DNA of 64,000 bases from IMG/VR virus record IMGVR_UViG_3300025508_000008, positions 1 to 64,000 of that record; one strand, written 5' to 3'. The notes under the pieces were generated by a model that saw only the letters and a list, made by a program, of their open reading frames with translations, was not told the origin of the DNA and searched no databases. The first letter of the stretch is position 1, and each line of letters opens with the position of its first letter. The DNA comes from a virus. Shown here piece by piece: positions 7,798-16,603 of this stretch. A program made the translations under genes and the position numbers.

Positions 7798-8040
7798 TTA
7801 AAAAGCCTTTAAGAAAGTTCCGTCTTTGTCAGATAAAACTTGAACCTTAAACTCCTTATCTAAGTGAGAGATTACTTCTTCTCCTGCGAATTGCATATAC
7901 ATCGGAAAGGTCTGGGTAAAGATACTTTCCGGAAGTACGTCTTGCCCTTTCTCTCTTCTCTTCTCAGAATAATACGTATACACAGTTCCTATATTTATAT
8001 GTTGTGCATTTCTCATCTTAAGGTAGTCAGCTCTGTTCAT
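7798..8040 (-). CDS. Hypothetical small protein
   Basis: Eighty residues, soluble, start MNRADYLKMRNAQHINIGTV. It lies one base after the preceding gene. No motif is recognised. Confidence 0.55.
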   Translation of the reverse strand: MNRADYLKMRNAQHINIGTVYTYYSEKRREKGQDVLPESIFTQTFPMYMQFAGEEVISHLDKEFKVQVLSDKDGTFLKAF

Positions 8041-8041
8041 A

Positions 8042-8344
8042 CTACTTCTGTTTTAGTACTTCTTTTCTTAGTAAATAAGCATCCAATGCTCTTTCACCCT
8101 CGTCTAATGTTTCGTAAATCTCTAAACACCTGTCTAGGGCCTGTTCCCACTGGCTAGATGTTAATGTTATTTCGTAAGTAAATTCTATGTTGTTAAAGCT
8201 GATTTCAAATAAGGTAGCTGTCTTTCTTTTATCTGCTAAAGCTTCTTGTATACTTTCGTAAATAGCATCTGTAATCCCAAGATCATTCTTAGTATCAAAC
8301 ATTCTCTCAAAGTCATCCTTATTACCAAAAACTAATTTCTTCAT
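8042..8344 (-). CDS. Hypothetical protein
   Basis: One hundred residues, acidic, mixed alpha/beta (ATLFEISFNNIEFTYEITL) with a helical C-terminus. It is packed tightly between neighbours, forming a three-gene unit from the promoter at 8675-8708. Function is unknown. Confidence 0.55.
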   Translation of the reverse strand: MKKLVFGNKDDFERMFDTKNDLGITDAIYESIQEALADKRKTATLFEISFNNIEFTYEITLTSSQWEQALDRCLEIYETLDEGERALDAYLLRKEVLKQK

Positions 8345-8345
8345 A

Positions 8346-8672
8346 TTATAACCTATTTCCTGATATTTTTATTAATCTATCTGTGTGAGGAGTATTGACG
8401 ATTTTACCTGTACCTGTGTTTTTCACTTCTGTATTTGTTCCAGAAGCATAAACAGGTCCTCTATATACGATTACTTCCATCTTAGCATTAAAAACTTCTC
8501 CTTTACCTTGCACCTTTACCGGTTGAGTAATTCTCCTCTTTCCGTCAAATGATCGAAACTCTTTTGCTGTAGTCCTATACCATCCTTCGAGTCTAGGCAA
8601 CCATACTTCTAATACTCCTGCGGTATTAAAATCGTATTTAAGTTTTCCTGTATTTCCTCTTTTTTCTGCCAT
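8346..8672 (-). CDS. Hypothetical basic protein, probably leaderless mRNA
   Basis: One hundred eight residues, basic and beta-rich, start MAEKRGNTGKLKYDF. The ATG comes four bases after the -7 box of the promoter at 8675-8708, so the message should begin at or next to the start codon. Function is unknown. Confidence 0.6.
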   Translation of the reverse strand: MAEKRGNTGKLKYDFNTAGVLEVWLPRLEGWYRTTAKEFRSFDGKRRITQPVKVQGKGEVFNAKMEVIVYRGPVYASGTNTEVKNTGTGKIVNTPHTDRLIKISGNRL

Positions 8673-8674
8673 AC

Positions 8675-8708
8675 CCTAAATATACGAATTATTTAACAGT
8701 ATACCAAC
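8675..8708 (-). promoter_or_regulatory. Phage promoter abutting a start codon
   Basis: A full 34-base copy on the minus strand. The gene's ATG is at 8672, which leaves almost no leader. Confidence 0.8.
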
Positions 8709-8709
8709 T

Positions 8710-9048
8710 TTAATCGTCTATTAAAGATATTTTAACATTCTCCCACTTGCCGTACTTCCTAGTTTTATTTACTAAGAAGTCTACCCGGTTTATCCACCTC
8801 TTATTCATCCTATCCTGTACTGTCCATATTCCATCTAAATCTCCAGCTCCTTCCACACAAACCTTAGCTCCAAAGACAAATCCATGTTTCTCCAAATCTC
8901 TTGAAACTGCTAACCACCTATGTCCGGCTGGATTATCTGGATTAATTTTACTAAGTGATGCTGTTGTTAGATAATCCTCGTTACATTGGGCAGGATCAGC
9001 GTGGTATATTGTTGCTGTTACGAGTAGTACTGTTAAAAGTGTTTTCAT
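8710..9048 (-). CDS. Secreted 3D/RlpA-like barrel protein
   Basis: One hundred twelve residues. A signal peptide (MKTLLTVLLVTATIYHADPA) precedes a small domain with FGAKVCVEGAGDLDGIW and TVQDRMNKRW, resembling the double-psi beta-barrel (3D/RlpA-like) domains that act on or bind peptidoglycan. It is probably periplasmic. The catalytic Asp pattern is only partly visible. Confidence 0.55.
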   Translation of the reverse strand: MKTLLTVLLVTATIYHADPAQCNEDYLTTASLSKINPDNPAGHRWLAVSRDLEKHGFVFGAKVCVEGAGDLDGIWTVQDRMNKRWINRVDFLVNKTRKYGKWENVKISLIDD

Positions 9049-9061
9049 ATAGCTTACTATT

Positions 9062-9331
9062 TTAGTTAGTTACCTTTTTTTCAGCGATTTTAACTCGTTG
9101 AAATTTCATCTTATTTCTAAAACTACCTACTATGTCTTCTACTAAGTCCTGAGAAGGGTTTGCTTTTAGGAGCTGTAGTCTAGGAGTGTACATAGCTTCG
9201 TATCTGTTAATCTGTAGCTGTATATACTTTTTAGCGTTATGTAGCTGTTCTACTGTTTTGCAAGACTCTATTAGTCTATAGCCTTTCTTGCTCGATTTTT
9301 GAAAATACGTTAAATCATCTACTCCAATCAT
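9062..9331 (-). CDS. Hypothetical basic helical protein
   Basis: Eighty-nine residues, helical and basic (KKYIQLQINRYEAMYTPRL). It is the first gene after the promoter at 9353-9386. No motif is recognised. Confidence 0.55.
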   Translation of the reverse strand: MIGVDDLTYFQKSSKKGYRLIESCKTVEQLHNAKKYIQLQINRYEAMYTPRLQLLKANPSQDLVEDIVGSFRNKMKFQRVKIAEKKVTN

Positions 9332-9352
9332 ATTAGTTCTATTTGTTATAGA

Positions 9353-9386
9353 TCTAAATATATGTATACTATTTCAATTAAGCAAC
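9353..9386 (-). promoter_or_regulatory. Phage promoter, GTTG-N20-TATATTTAG
   Basis: A perfect 34-base copy on the minus strand, 22 bases upstream of the gene starting at 9331. Confidence 0.8.
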
Positions 9387-9392
9387 TTTCTT

Positions 9393-9542
9393 TTAGAACA
9401 TATCTAGGAAAGAAGTTCCTATGTCTTTATCTTTTAGCTTCTCATTTCTTTCATGAAGCTTAACTAAATCGTCTGCTACTTGAACTGTACGAGGCTTTCT
9501 TGTTGGAAATGTATGCAGTTTCTTTTTCTGTTTCTTTGCCAT
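9393..9542 (-). CDS. Small basic protein
   Basis: Forty-nine residues, start MAKKQKKKLHTFPTRKPR, very basic at the N-terminus. Its ATG overlaps the stop of the upstream HNH gene (TAATG), supporting translation by coupling. It may bind nucleic acid. Confidence 0.55.
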   Translation of the reverse strand: MAKKQKKKLHTFPTRKPRTVQVADDLVKLHERNEKLKDKDIGTSFLDMF

Positions 9543-10174
9543 TATTGTCTTGAGATATACTTGTCACCCGGCTTTTCTTCTTCCTGATATAGGTTTAGGG
9601 ATTTAAGGTGTTCTATTTGATACTCGTCTAACTCCCAATCTACTTGTTCACCATTCTTATCTAAATAGTCTTCCATATCCTCTACTTGCTTCTCTGTAAT
9701 AGGAGAGACTGCGTAAAGAAATGAGCAATTGTAACACATGAACTCTAAATTATCTAGATTCCAATTCTTCTTATCTCCATTCTTATGATGAAGTACTAGA
9801 GGGATTTTTGTGTCAACAATACGCCTTTCAGTAAATCCACACCTACTACACTGTTCTTCTATAAGTGCTTCAAATAGTATTCTCTGTTTAATCTTCTTAG
9901 GATCAAAATGCTCTACTGGGATTCTTCCTTCAATTAGATCTAATATAGGAGGTTCTTTGCCGTTTCCTGATAAGTATTTCGGAATACCTTTTCCAGCCTG
10001 GTTCTTATGAGATTCAAATAAAGTTCGACCGTCTTCAGCTACATACATCTTCGCATACTTTTTGAAGTGTGTGAAAGAGACATGTAAGTACCTAGCAGCA
10101 GCTCGATTTGATCGAGTTGTCTTCATAGCTCTTTCGACATCTTCTTTCTTTAGTATTTTAGACGGTCTTCCCAT
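9542..10174 (-). CDS. HNH endonuclease with N-terminal helix-turn-helix
   Basis: Two hundred ten residues. Residues 5-50 (SNRAAARYLHVSFTHFKKYA) look like a DNA-binding helix-turn-helix. Around residues 108-150 lies an HNH core: CSRCGF, then VLHHKNGDKKNWNLDNLEF and MCYNC. Both Cys pairs and the catalytic His are present. It may cut DNA in packaging or recombination, or be a homing-type enzyme; the sequence does not decide. Confidence 0.75.
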   Translation of the reverse strand: MGRPSKILKKEDVERAMKTTRSNRAAARYLHVSFTHFKKYAKMYVAEDGRTLFESHKNQAGKGIPKYLSGNGKEPPILDLIEGRIPVEHFDPKKIKQRILFEALIEEQCSRCGFTERRIVDTKIPLVLHHKNGDKKNWNLDNLEFMCYNCSFLYAVSPITEKQVEDMEDYLDKNGEQVDWELDEYQIEHLKSLNLYQEEEKPGDKYISRQ

Positions 10175-10563
10175 TAGTAATCTATCCCCTCAACTTCTCT
10201 AGACTCTTCTTCATCCTCTTCCTCTTCTTCTTCTTCTGGGTTAGGGTTTTTTGAGTCTTTTCTTATCGCATCCTCTACTTTATTGCTCATAGATGTTGAA
10301 TTATCGACTTCATCTACATCGAAGTACTCTATGTGAGCCCTCCTTCCTTCAGTCCTTGCAGCCTGTTCAGCAATTGCTTTAGCTTTATCTTGGTCCATTA
10401 TAATAAGATCATTATAAGTATGGTCACCTGACCCTTCTACTGTGGTGATTCCTACTACGGGTTTCACAGTTGAACAGTTTATGCAGACGTGAAAGCCTAA
10501 TTCTTTTCTCTTCTTTGGAAAATACAAGCCACATTTCGGGCAAGGTATCATTTCTAATGTCAT
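10174..10563 (-). CDS. Zinc-ribbon protein with acidic tail
   Basis: One hundred twenty-nine residues. An N-terminal zinc ribbon (CPKCGLYFPKKRKELGFHVC) is followed by a charged linker and a run of more than ten Glu/Asp residues near residue 110. Such architecture suits a transcription- or replication-associated factor. It ends right at the start of the HNH gene. Confidence 0.6.
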   Translation of the reverse strand: MTLEMIPCPKCGLYFPKKRKELGFHVCINCSTVKPVVGITTVEGSGDHTYNDLIIMDQDKAKAIAEQAARTEGRRAHIEYFDVDEVDNSTSMSNKVEDAIRKDSKNPNPEEEEEEEDEEESREVEGIDY

Positions 10564-10606
10564 TTATAACCTTCTTTAGTGTTAGTGTTTATGATAGGCT
10601 TGGGGC

Positions 10607-11011
10607 CTACTTTTGGTATCTCTGTATTACTTTCCATACATCTTCCGGAGCTTTAAAAGATACTGTTTCTTCTTGTTTTTGCACTTCTATTACGATTGTT
10701 CCATCCCATTCTGAGTCTGGTACTAGTTGGTATAGGTATAGCTGTATTAGTGCTAATTGCTCTTTATTGAAGGCTAGTTTAAATAAGTTCTCTATTACTG
10801 CAAAGAACTGATCTTCATAAACTGTCATATCCATACCTATCTCCTCCTCTAGAAACTCTCTCCTGTCTTCAATCTTCCTTAACTGTTCAAGTACTTCTAT
10901 AAAAAGTGTTTTGTTCATATTCTCCTGGGTAGGTTCGTTAACTTTTATACGGTATTTGAGATCAAGATGATTCTTGAGACTCTGTCGAATTACGTCTTTT
11001 AGCGATTTCAT
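10607..11011 (-). CDS. Hypothetical helical protein
   Basis: One hundred thirty-four residues, acidic and helical, start MKSLKDVIRQSLKNHLDLKY. The N-terminal MKSLKDVI style is common in phage structural proteins. It lies seven bases from the next upstream gene. Unknown. Confidence 0.55.
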   Translation of the reverse strand: MKSLKDVIRQSLKNHLDLKYRIKVNEPTQENMNKTLFIEVLEQLRKIEDRREFLEEEIGMDMTVYEDQFFAVIENLFKLAFNKEQLALIQLYLYQLVPDSEWDGTIVIEVQKQEETVSFKAPEDVWKVIQRYQK

Positions 11012-11017
11012 AATAAA

Positions 11018-11431
11018 TTATGCTATCTGCTTTTGATCAGGATCTGTAGTTGGTGCTGGTGCCGGTGCTGGTAGGTCTTTAGGATTTTGAGCCGATAAAG
11101 CTTTCCTAACTATCTTATCGAAATACTCTATATATACGAAGAATGCTACTATCGTCTTATCCTTTAAGTTCCTATCTCTTTCTACTCTCATCTCATAGTC
11201 CTCCAATCCTATCTCTAACCTCTTCTCTAATTCAATTGCAATATCGTTTTGCTCTGTTGGAGTCATTTCTCCGAAAGTAGTCGGTATAAATTGAATCTTT
11301 AAACCTTTCTTTTGCGGATCTTCATTTACGTCTACCTTCAGTACGAATTGATGTCCTGCAAATTTTATTTTAGCCGCTTCACTAATTACTTTCCTTAGCG
11401 TCTCTATTATGAGTGTTTTTCCTTTTATCAT
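11018..11431 (-). CDS. Hypothetical protein with Pro/Ala tail
   Basis: One hundred thirty-seven residues: mixed alpha/beta body, then a PAPAPAPTTDPD low-complexity tail. Paired with the preceding small gene in one unit. Function is unknown. Confidence 0.55.
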   Translation of the reverse strand: MIKGKTLIIETLRKVISEAAKIKFAGHQFVLKVDVNEDPQKKGLKIQFIPTTFGEMTPTEQNDIAIELEKRLEIGLEDYEMRVERDRNLKDKTIVAFFVYIEYFDKIVRKALSAQNPKDLPAPAPAPTTDPDQKQIA

Positions 11432-11483
11432 CTATTTAAGATATGAAATGTTTATATGCTTTACAAATAAATAGCTAAAAATC

Positions 11484-11657
11484 TTAGCCGAATAACATTG
11501 ACTTGGTATTTGACGTATCCTCATTTAGAATCTTGTGTCCAACAATCTCTCTATTTCTACAATACTCACTTATACTCTTCTTTATATTCTCTGTTAGAAA
11601 CTGGAATTCATACGTAGTTCCTGATGGTAGTGTAAACTCTACAGTGTATTTTTTCAT
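11484..11657 (-). CDS. Hypothetical small protein
   Basis: Fifty-seven residues from ATG 11657, which overlaps the upstream glycosyltransferase TGA (ATGA). Start MKKYTVEFTLPSGTTYEF, beta-rich. It is the last gene of the glycan operon. Confidence 0.55.
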   Translation of the reverse strand: MKKYTVEFTLPSGTTYEFQFLTENIKKSISEYCRNREIVGHKILNEDTSNTKSMLFG

Positions 11658-12835
11658 AGTCTTATTAGTGTTTTTTGGTATTCGTTCATTTTCCATATAT
11701 CAATAAATAGGTTTCCTAACTGAAACTTCCCTATCTCTCCACTGTCCTTAATGATTTCAGGTAGTTTCTGTATAGTGTTAAAATCCTCTTGAGTAAAAGC
11801 TTTTCTATCTATATGTACTAAAATATCCTCTTTAGGCATCTGCTGTCCAATCACCTTTATCTTATCCTCTAGCTTAATTACAGTATTAGGTTGCTCTTTT
11901 TCTATGTAAGCAATAGTAAGTACTTGCATTTCATCATCAATGTATATACGATCACACCAAGGCTCTAAAGTCTCTAACATCTGTAAGTTACATGTCTTCA
12001 CTATAAACCCTATGTTGTACTTTGGCGGTATGATAGGTTTCATTAAAGGATCGTGTTTAATAAATGATCCCCACTTACGAATAAAGTTACGTCCATTCTT
12101 AGTTGTAGTGTATATCCATTCATCAGAATTCTTTCCTGCTGCTCCTCCTGCATGTTTATTAAACCTGGAACCTCTTGAGGTAAAGTGGTAGACTAGTCCA
12201 TCCCAGCTTTGTATAATCTTATACCCAGCTAACACAAACCTGTTAAATATGTCTGAGTCTTCTTTTGACTGAGGTGCAAAGAGTTCATCATGTCCTCCTA
12301 TTGCTAAAAAGTCTTCCTTATACATACACCAAGGTGCAAAGATACCTTCTGTTGTTTTATCTTTATTCTCTCTTTCGAAATGTCCAATTGCGTTCATTAC
12401 TCCGCCGAAGTCTATTTCATCTACCTCATTACCCCAATCTTGAGTTATCTTCTCAGGTCCAGGCGGATGTAATGGAGGCTCTATTCTTGTTGCGGATACA
12501 ACTGTTTGTGGCTTAAGGTGCTTAAGTATGTTCTTATCTAGATGAGGACCTGCTATCATGTCAGCATGAAAGGCCATAATGATATCTGTTCTAGCCATCT
12601 CTATCCCTTTATCAAACATTCCTACAATGCCTATCCGTTCCGGTCCAGGATTACTATACACAATAAGATCTTCATCGTCTTGAGCATCTATCCACTCCTG
12701 TGTTCCGTCTGTAGAAGCATCATTCAGTACTAATATCTCATGCTTAGTTAGTAAGTTACGTATTGACCTGTAAGCTAATTGAAGGAACTCTAAATTATTC
12801 CTTGACGGTATTACAAATGTTATCTTCTGTTTCAT
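11654..12835 (-). CDS. Family 2 glycosyltransferase with C-terminal extension
   Basis: Three hundred ninety-three residues. The N-terminal GT-A fold shows ITFVIPSRNNLEFLQLAYRS, the nucleotide-binding LVLNDASTDGTQEW and a metal-site segment (IIMAFHADM) where HAD replaces the usual DxD. Residues 245-393 form an extra domain of unknown type. It should transfer a sugar from an NDP-sugar in the cytoplasm. It begins the last part of the overlapping glycan operon. Confidence 0.8.
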   Translation of the reverse strand: MKQKITFVIPSRNNLEFLQLAYRSIRNLLTKHEILVLNDASTDGTQEWIDAQDDEDLIVYSNPGPERIGIVGMFDKGIEMARTDIIMAFHADMIAGPHLDKNILKHLKPQTVVSATRIEPPLHPPGPEKITQDWGNEVDEIDFGGVMNAIGHFERENKDKTTEGIFAPWCMYKEDFLAIGGHDELFAPQSKEDSDIFNRFVLAGYKIIQSWDGLVYHFTSRGSRFNKHAGGAAGKNSDEWIYTTTKNGRNFIRKWGSFIKHDPLMKPIIPPKYNIGFIVKTCNLQMLETLEPWCDRIYIDDEMQVLTIAYIEKEQPNTVIKLEDKIKVIGQQMPKEDILVHIDRKAFTQEDFNTIQKLPEIIKDSGEIGKFQLGNLFIDIWKMNEYQKTLIRL

Positions 12836-13101
12836 AATTTCTTTGGAACTCTATTATGTACTGTATGTTTATCGTCACAAGTCATACACGTACATTTATT
12901 ATAATCTTTATACTCTTCAGGACGGTTCATATCAAAAACATATGCTACTAGTGTGCTCATATGATCTGTTGCATTACATTTTGGACAACATTCATGAGCA
13001 AGCCTGTACCCTTCTCTTAACTTCTCTGCTTTCTCACTTCTTTCCCAAAACTCTTTAACCTGTTCTTCGGTAAGTGATGCAAGGTGTTCATTTATGTTCA
13101 T
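12832..13101 (-). CDS. Small zinc-finger-like protein
   Basis: Eighty-nine residues. Helical N-terminus, then CCPKCNATDH and CTCMTCDDKH, probably one zinc site. It overlaps both neighbours in the glycan operon. Function is unknown. Confidence 0.55.
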   Translation of the reverse strand: MNINEHLASLTEEQVKEFWERSEKAEKLREGYRLAHECCPKCNATDHMSTLVAYVFDMNRPEEYKDYNKCTCMTCDDKHTVHNRVPKKL

Positions 13102-13933
13102 TTCTCCATTGCTTTATGTAATCTATTATGTCTCTTTTAGGTTCCCATCCCAATACTTCGTTAGCTACTATACTATCGTTCAGAGTATCCTGAGCTTCCC
13201 CTGGTTTGTCTTCTATGTATGTAGGAGTGTTCTCAAATGCTTCTGCTATATCATTTACAGAATAATTTTTTCCTCTTCCTAATTCAAATATATACCCGTA
13301 CTTGGTTTGGTAGAGAATTTCTACTAATGCATCAACAATATCAAATACATGAGTGAAATCTCTTCTTTTTGTTCCATCTCCGTAAATCTCACAGGGTATA
13401 TTGTTCTCAATATTATGCATCCACCTACCTACTAGAGTAGTGTACCCTCCCTCAGTCAACTGATATGGTCCATATACGTTATAAAAACGAGCTATAGAGG
13501 CATTCAATCCGTAATGAGTTTGATACAGTTTGATAATATCTTCTCCCAAGTCTTTAGAGAATGAGTAAGGGTTTTCGTATCTTCCATTGTGTATTGAAGA
13601 CGAACCTGCATAAACTAGAGGAGTGTTTGTTCTAACACAGTGCTTAACTACTTCATAAGTTCCTTCAAAGTTAGTTTCAATATACTCCTCCGGTCTCAGG
13701 AAGGAGGGCTGTATCCTAGCGATTGCAGCTAAGTGGTAAATCATATCAAAATCTTTATCCATCAAACCGATGTGTGCTATATCCCCTGTATGGTAGTTAC
13801 ATCCGCCTAGTTCGTTTAATACCCTACCTGTTGAGTAGTTATCTAAGGACTCTACTTCATGCCCATCTTTTAGTAATCTCTTTATTAAATTTGTTCCTAT
13901 AAATCCTGCTCCTCCGGTTACTAGTACTTTCAT
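13088..13933 (-). CDS. NAD-dependent sugar epimerase/dehydratase
   Basis: Two hundred eighty-one residues, extended SDR fold. The NAD-binding GGAGFIGTNLIKRLL is at residues 7-21, followed by DNYSTG, IYHLAAIAR and the catalytic PYSFSKDLGE (Tyr-x3-Lys). The closest type is UDP-glucose 4-epimerase or a related NDP-sugar enzyme. It would supply a sugar for the neighbouring transferases. Confidence 0.85.
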   Translation of the reverse strand: MKVLVTGGAGFIGTNLIKRLLKDGHEVESLDNYSTGRVLNELGGCNYHTGDIAHIGLMDKDFDMIYHLAAIARIQPSFLRPEEYIETNFEGTYEVVKHCVRTNTPLVYAGSSSIHNGRYENPYSFSKDLGEDIIKLYQTHYGLNASIARFYNVYGPYQLTEGGYTTLVGRWMHNIENNIPCEIYGDGTKRRDFTHVFDIVDALVEILYQTKYGYIFELGRGKNYSVNDIAEAFENTPTYIEDKPGEAQDTLNDSIVANEVLGWEPKRDIIDYIKQWRNEHK

Positions 13934-13934
13934 A

Positions 13935-14159
13935 TCAAATATTTTTTATTATTAGAACAACTACAGCAGGAATTAGCCCCCAAACAAAGTCCATCCACTC
14001 AGCAGTCCCCTTTTTTAAAAGTTTATCCCAAATAAGCTCCTTTCCTGCAAGGATTAAGACTACAGAGAAGAATCCCCACAAATTAAAAATGGGGATTAGT
14101 ATTACTGACATATACAGGCTCCCTACGAAATGGTCTTTTTTATCTTGAGCTATCTTCAT
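13935..14159 (-). CDS. YfiM/DUF2279-like small membrane protein
   Basis: Seventy-four residues from ATG 14159, overlapping the upstream TGA. The pattern KKDHFVGSLYMSV, GKELIWDKLLKKG and AEWMDFVWGL recalls the YfiM/DUF2279 family. There are three hydrophobic segments. Function is unknown. Confidence 0.55.
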   Translation of the reverse strand: MKIAQDKKDHFVGSLYMSVILIPIFNLWGFFSVVLILAGKELIWDKLLKKGTAEWMDFVWGLIPAVVVLIIKNI

Positions 14160-15067
14160 ACCGTAAACTGGTGTTTCCATTTTGATTCGTGGTAACATTC
14201 TTTATAGTTCAGTAAAGCATCATTACTACATTGCTTGTAAAATTCCTCATTTTCATTTAACTTTTTAATAAGGTACCTAGCTTCTTCTAAATCCCCATCA
14301 CTTACAGTCAAATTAGGATGACATATCTGTTGGGTATTCAAACCTTTATACCCTACACAGGGAATACCTAAATAAGCACAGTTTAGTGCAAAAGTGCCTG
14401 CAGCATGAGTCCTCATTAGGTGTACCCCTATCTTTCTTTTAGATAGTTCTGTTATCCATTCATCCCATTGTACATAGGGCAGTTTTGTGATACCTAACTG
14501 TTCCTCTCCTTCAGACCTTCTTCCCATATTAGGGGAGTATATCTCATCTGTAATACTCTTAGCAATCATAAAGGAGTCAAATCCGCCATACCAGCTTTTA
14601 AAGTTACCTCCTATCATAACTCCCGTACGTTCACTAACAGGATAAATCTTCCCTATGGGATCCTCTATCATCAGAGAAGAGAGTACTTCTACTTCGGTCT
14701 TTCCTGTAAGTCCTTTATAGTAACTTCTATCTTGTTCATTATGTACAAGTATTAAATCAGCCTCCATTAAGCTATTAAAGTAGTGTATTTGATTAGGTAG
14801 TTCATAATCTTGAAAGTACCAAAATGGACCTTCCTGCATTACAGCTACCTTCTTACACATCGGCTTAAGCTTTTTTATATTTACATACTCAGGATGATTC
14901 TTTGAATTAATTACAATTGCTAAATCGTATTCCTTCTGAGGTACTTCCTGTAAGTTGTAGTGATCAGCATTCAATGCTACCATCCATGCAAACTCTGTCC
15001 TCATGTTAGGATGATTCCTAGGAACTTTTCCCTTAAATCCCATCTCTGTAAAAAATGCTACTTCCAT
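14156..15067 (-). CDS. GT-B type glycosyltransferase, probable
   Basis: About 303 residues from ATG 15067; the codon four positions upstream is TTG. The N-terminal half has ADLILVHNEQDRSYY and the C-terminal half has a nucleotide-site-like stretch (LMRTHAAGTFALNCAYLGIP, CVGYKG) as in GT-B enzymes. It is coupled to genes on both sides. The donor and acceptor are unknown. Confidence 0.65.
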   Translation of the reverse strand: MEVAFFTEMGFKGKVPRNHPNMRTEFAWMVALNADHYNLQEVPQKEYDLAIVINSKNHPEYVNIKKLKPMCKKVAVMQEGPFWYFQDYELPNQIHYFNSLMEADLILVHNEQDRSYYKGLTGKTEVEVLSSLMIEDPIGKIYPVSERTGVMIGGNFKSWYGGFDSFMIAKSITDEIYSPNMGRRSEGEEQLGITKLPYVQWDEWITELSKRKIGVHLMRTHAAGTFALNCAYLGIPCVGYKGLNTQQICHPNLTVSDGDLEEARYLIKKLNENEEFYKQCSNDALLNYKECYHESKWKHQFTV

Positions 15068-16014
15068 ACGTCTTCCCAAGTTTTAGATTTATGATTTGGA
15101 TTGAATATATTATAACAATTCTCTTCTGAGTATTTGTTTGCTTTTACGTACCATTCGTTACTTCTTCTTTTTTGGTTTAAAGTACCTCCTGTCTCTCCTT
15201 TAATGAACTTTCTCTTCTCAGGATGATTTCTATTATGAACATTTAGTATGTTAGCTATAATGTATTGAGGCGTATCTTTTAGCAGTTTCTTAAGCATCAA
15301 CATAAAGGCTGTATCTTCATGTACAAAGAACACCGACTGCGGTATAGTAACTCCTGCTTTTATTACTTCAGAGCTTATAACTAATCCACATCCGTTAAAT
15401 TTATGATCTGTAATCATTCTTAATTCCGGACGTTCAACCTTAGCATTAATCTCATTCATCTCTTTCTTAGTCATCGTATACTTAAGTGACCACCAATTGT
15501 CATAATCGTTTTCGATAAAAGGCTTATCAGTGAAGTCAGGATGCTCTAAAGGCTTCCAAGTATTGTCCCACATCTTACATATTCCAAATGTAGCTATGTA
15601 CTTCGGTTGAACTCTTTGATGAAGAGTATCTAAAACCGTAAAGGCTTGCTTAGGTACTAACATATCAGCTTCGCCCCATACTAGTACATCAACCTCTGTA
15701 CAGTACGTATTATTAAACTCTCTTCTATAGTCTGCAATAGTTACCAGGGTGTTAGTCTCCTCTATGTTACAGTTATAGTTTAACTTGTTAAGCTTCTTAC
15801 ATTGAAAGTAGAACTTATTAAGCAGTCCTAGCATTGTAGCTTTTCTATCATCTATCTGCTCCAATTGCTGGTTGGTTACAAACAGAATATCTATCTCTAC
15901 ATTCTCTTTTCCGTACTCATCTACAGCTTCCATAAGAGTTTCTATATACTCTTCTAATACGTTTATCTCGTACCACTGTACAAGACATCCTATTGCAAAT
16001 TTTGTCTTATTCAT
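15058..16014 (-). CDS. Glycosyltransferase-like protein, GT-A type
   Basis: Three hundred eighteen residues. A Rossmann-like N-terminus (IDILFVTNQQLEQ), a possible metal site (VLVWGEADMLVP) and a C-terminal HEDTAF acidic motif resemble GT-A transferases. It overlaps the methyltransferase gene upstream. Substrate is unknown. Confidence 0.6.
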   Translation of the reverse strand: MNKTKFAIGCLVQWYEINVLEEYIETLMEAVDEYGKENVEIDILFVTNQQLEQIDDRKATMLGLLNKFYFQCKKLNKLNYNCNIEETNTLVTIADYRREFNNTYCTEVDVLVWGEADMLVPKQAFTVLDTLHQRVQPKYIATFGICKMWDNTWKPLEHPDFTDKPFIENDYDNWWSLKYTMTKKEMNEINAKVERPELRMITDHKFNGCGLVISSEVIKAGVTIPQSVFFVHEDTAFMLMLKKLLKDTPQYIIANILNVHNRNHPEKRKFIKGETGGTLNQKRRSNEWYVKANKYSEENCYNIFNPNHKSKTWEDVWK

Positions 16015-16603
16015 ATCTTAATATTATTCCTTCATTACCTGTTAGAATAAAGGAGCTTCCATCATTTCTGTTTACCTCATGACCTTTCTCATGTCCAAGG
16101 TACCTCTCAAAAAAACCTTTCTTATTTCTAAAATCATCTATAGCATGACCTACACCTGCTGATTTTGGATGAGAGTAATCGTCAAAGATTAAGTAGATAG
16201 GTTTGTCCTTAGCTTTATACTTAATAGCTCGAAGAATATCTTTTTCAACTGCTTGGTATGTATGTATACAATCCACTACAACAGCATCTAGCTCATTAGG
16301 TACATCTTTATACGTAGTATCGTTGTAAGCATCTCCTAGTATAAATGTGATATTCTCTCTTCCTTCACATATCTTCCTAGCCTCTTCGAAACTGTTTACG
16401 TTCTTCTCAACTGTATAGACCTGTTCAGCCATATAAGACAGTAGGTAGGAAGTCCATCCGTAATTTGTTCCAATCTCTAATACGTTTTTAAAATTCTTAT
16501 CCGCTGCAAACATTAAGAGATCTTCCTTCCACTTTAATGAAGTAGTGTCTTTCCATCTGAACTGCTTGTCAGGAATTCCTTCTAGTATCTCTTCTGTATT
16601 CAT
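16007..16603 (-). CDS. Class I SAM-dependent methyltransferase
   Basis: One hundred ninety-eight residues. SAM-binding motif I reads VLEIGTNYGWTSYLL, followed by VYTVEKN and ITFILGDAYND, with DAVVVDCIHTYQAV later (Methyltransf_24 type). In this operon it probably methylates a sugar. Confidence 0.75.
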   Translation of the reverse strand: MNTEEILEGIPDKQFRWKDTTSLKWKEDLLMFAADKNFKNVLEIGTNYGWTSYLLSYMAEQVYTVEKNVNSFEEARKICEGRENITFILGDAYNDTTYKDVPNELDAVVVDCIHTYQAVEKDILRAIKYKAKDKPIYLIFDDYSHPKSAGVGHAIDDFRNKKGFFERYLGHEKGHEVNRNDGSSFILTGNEGIILRYE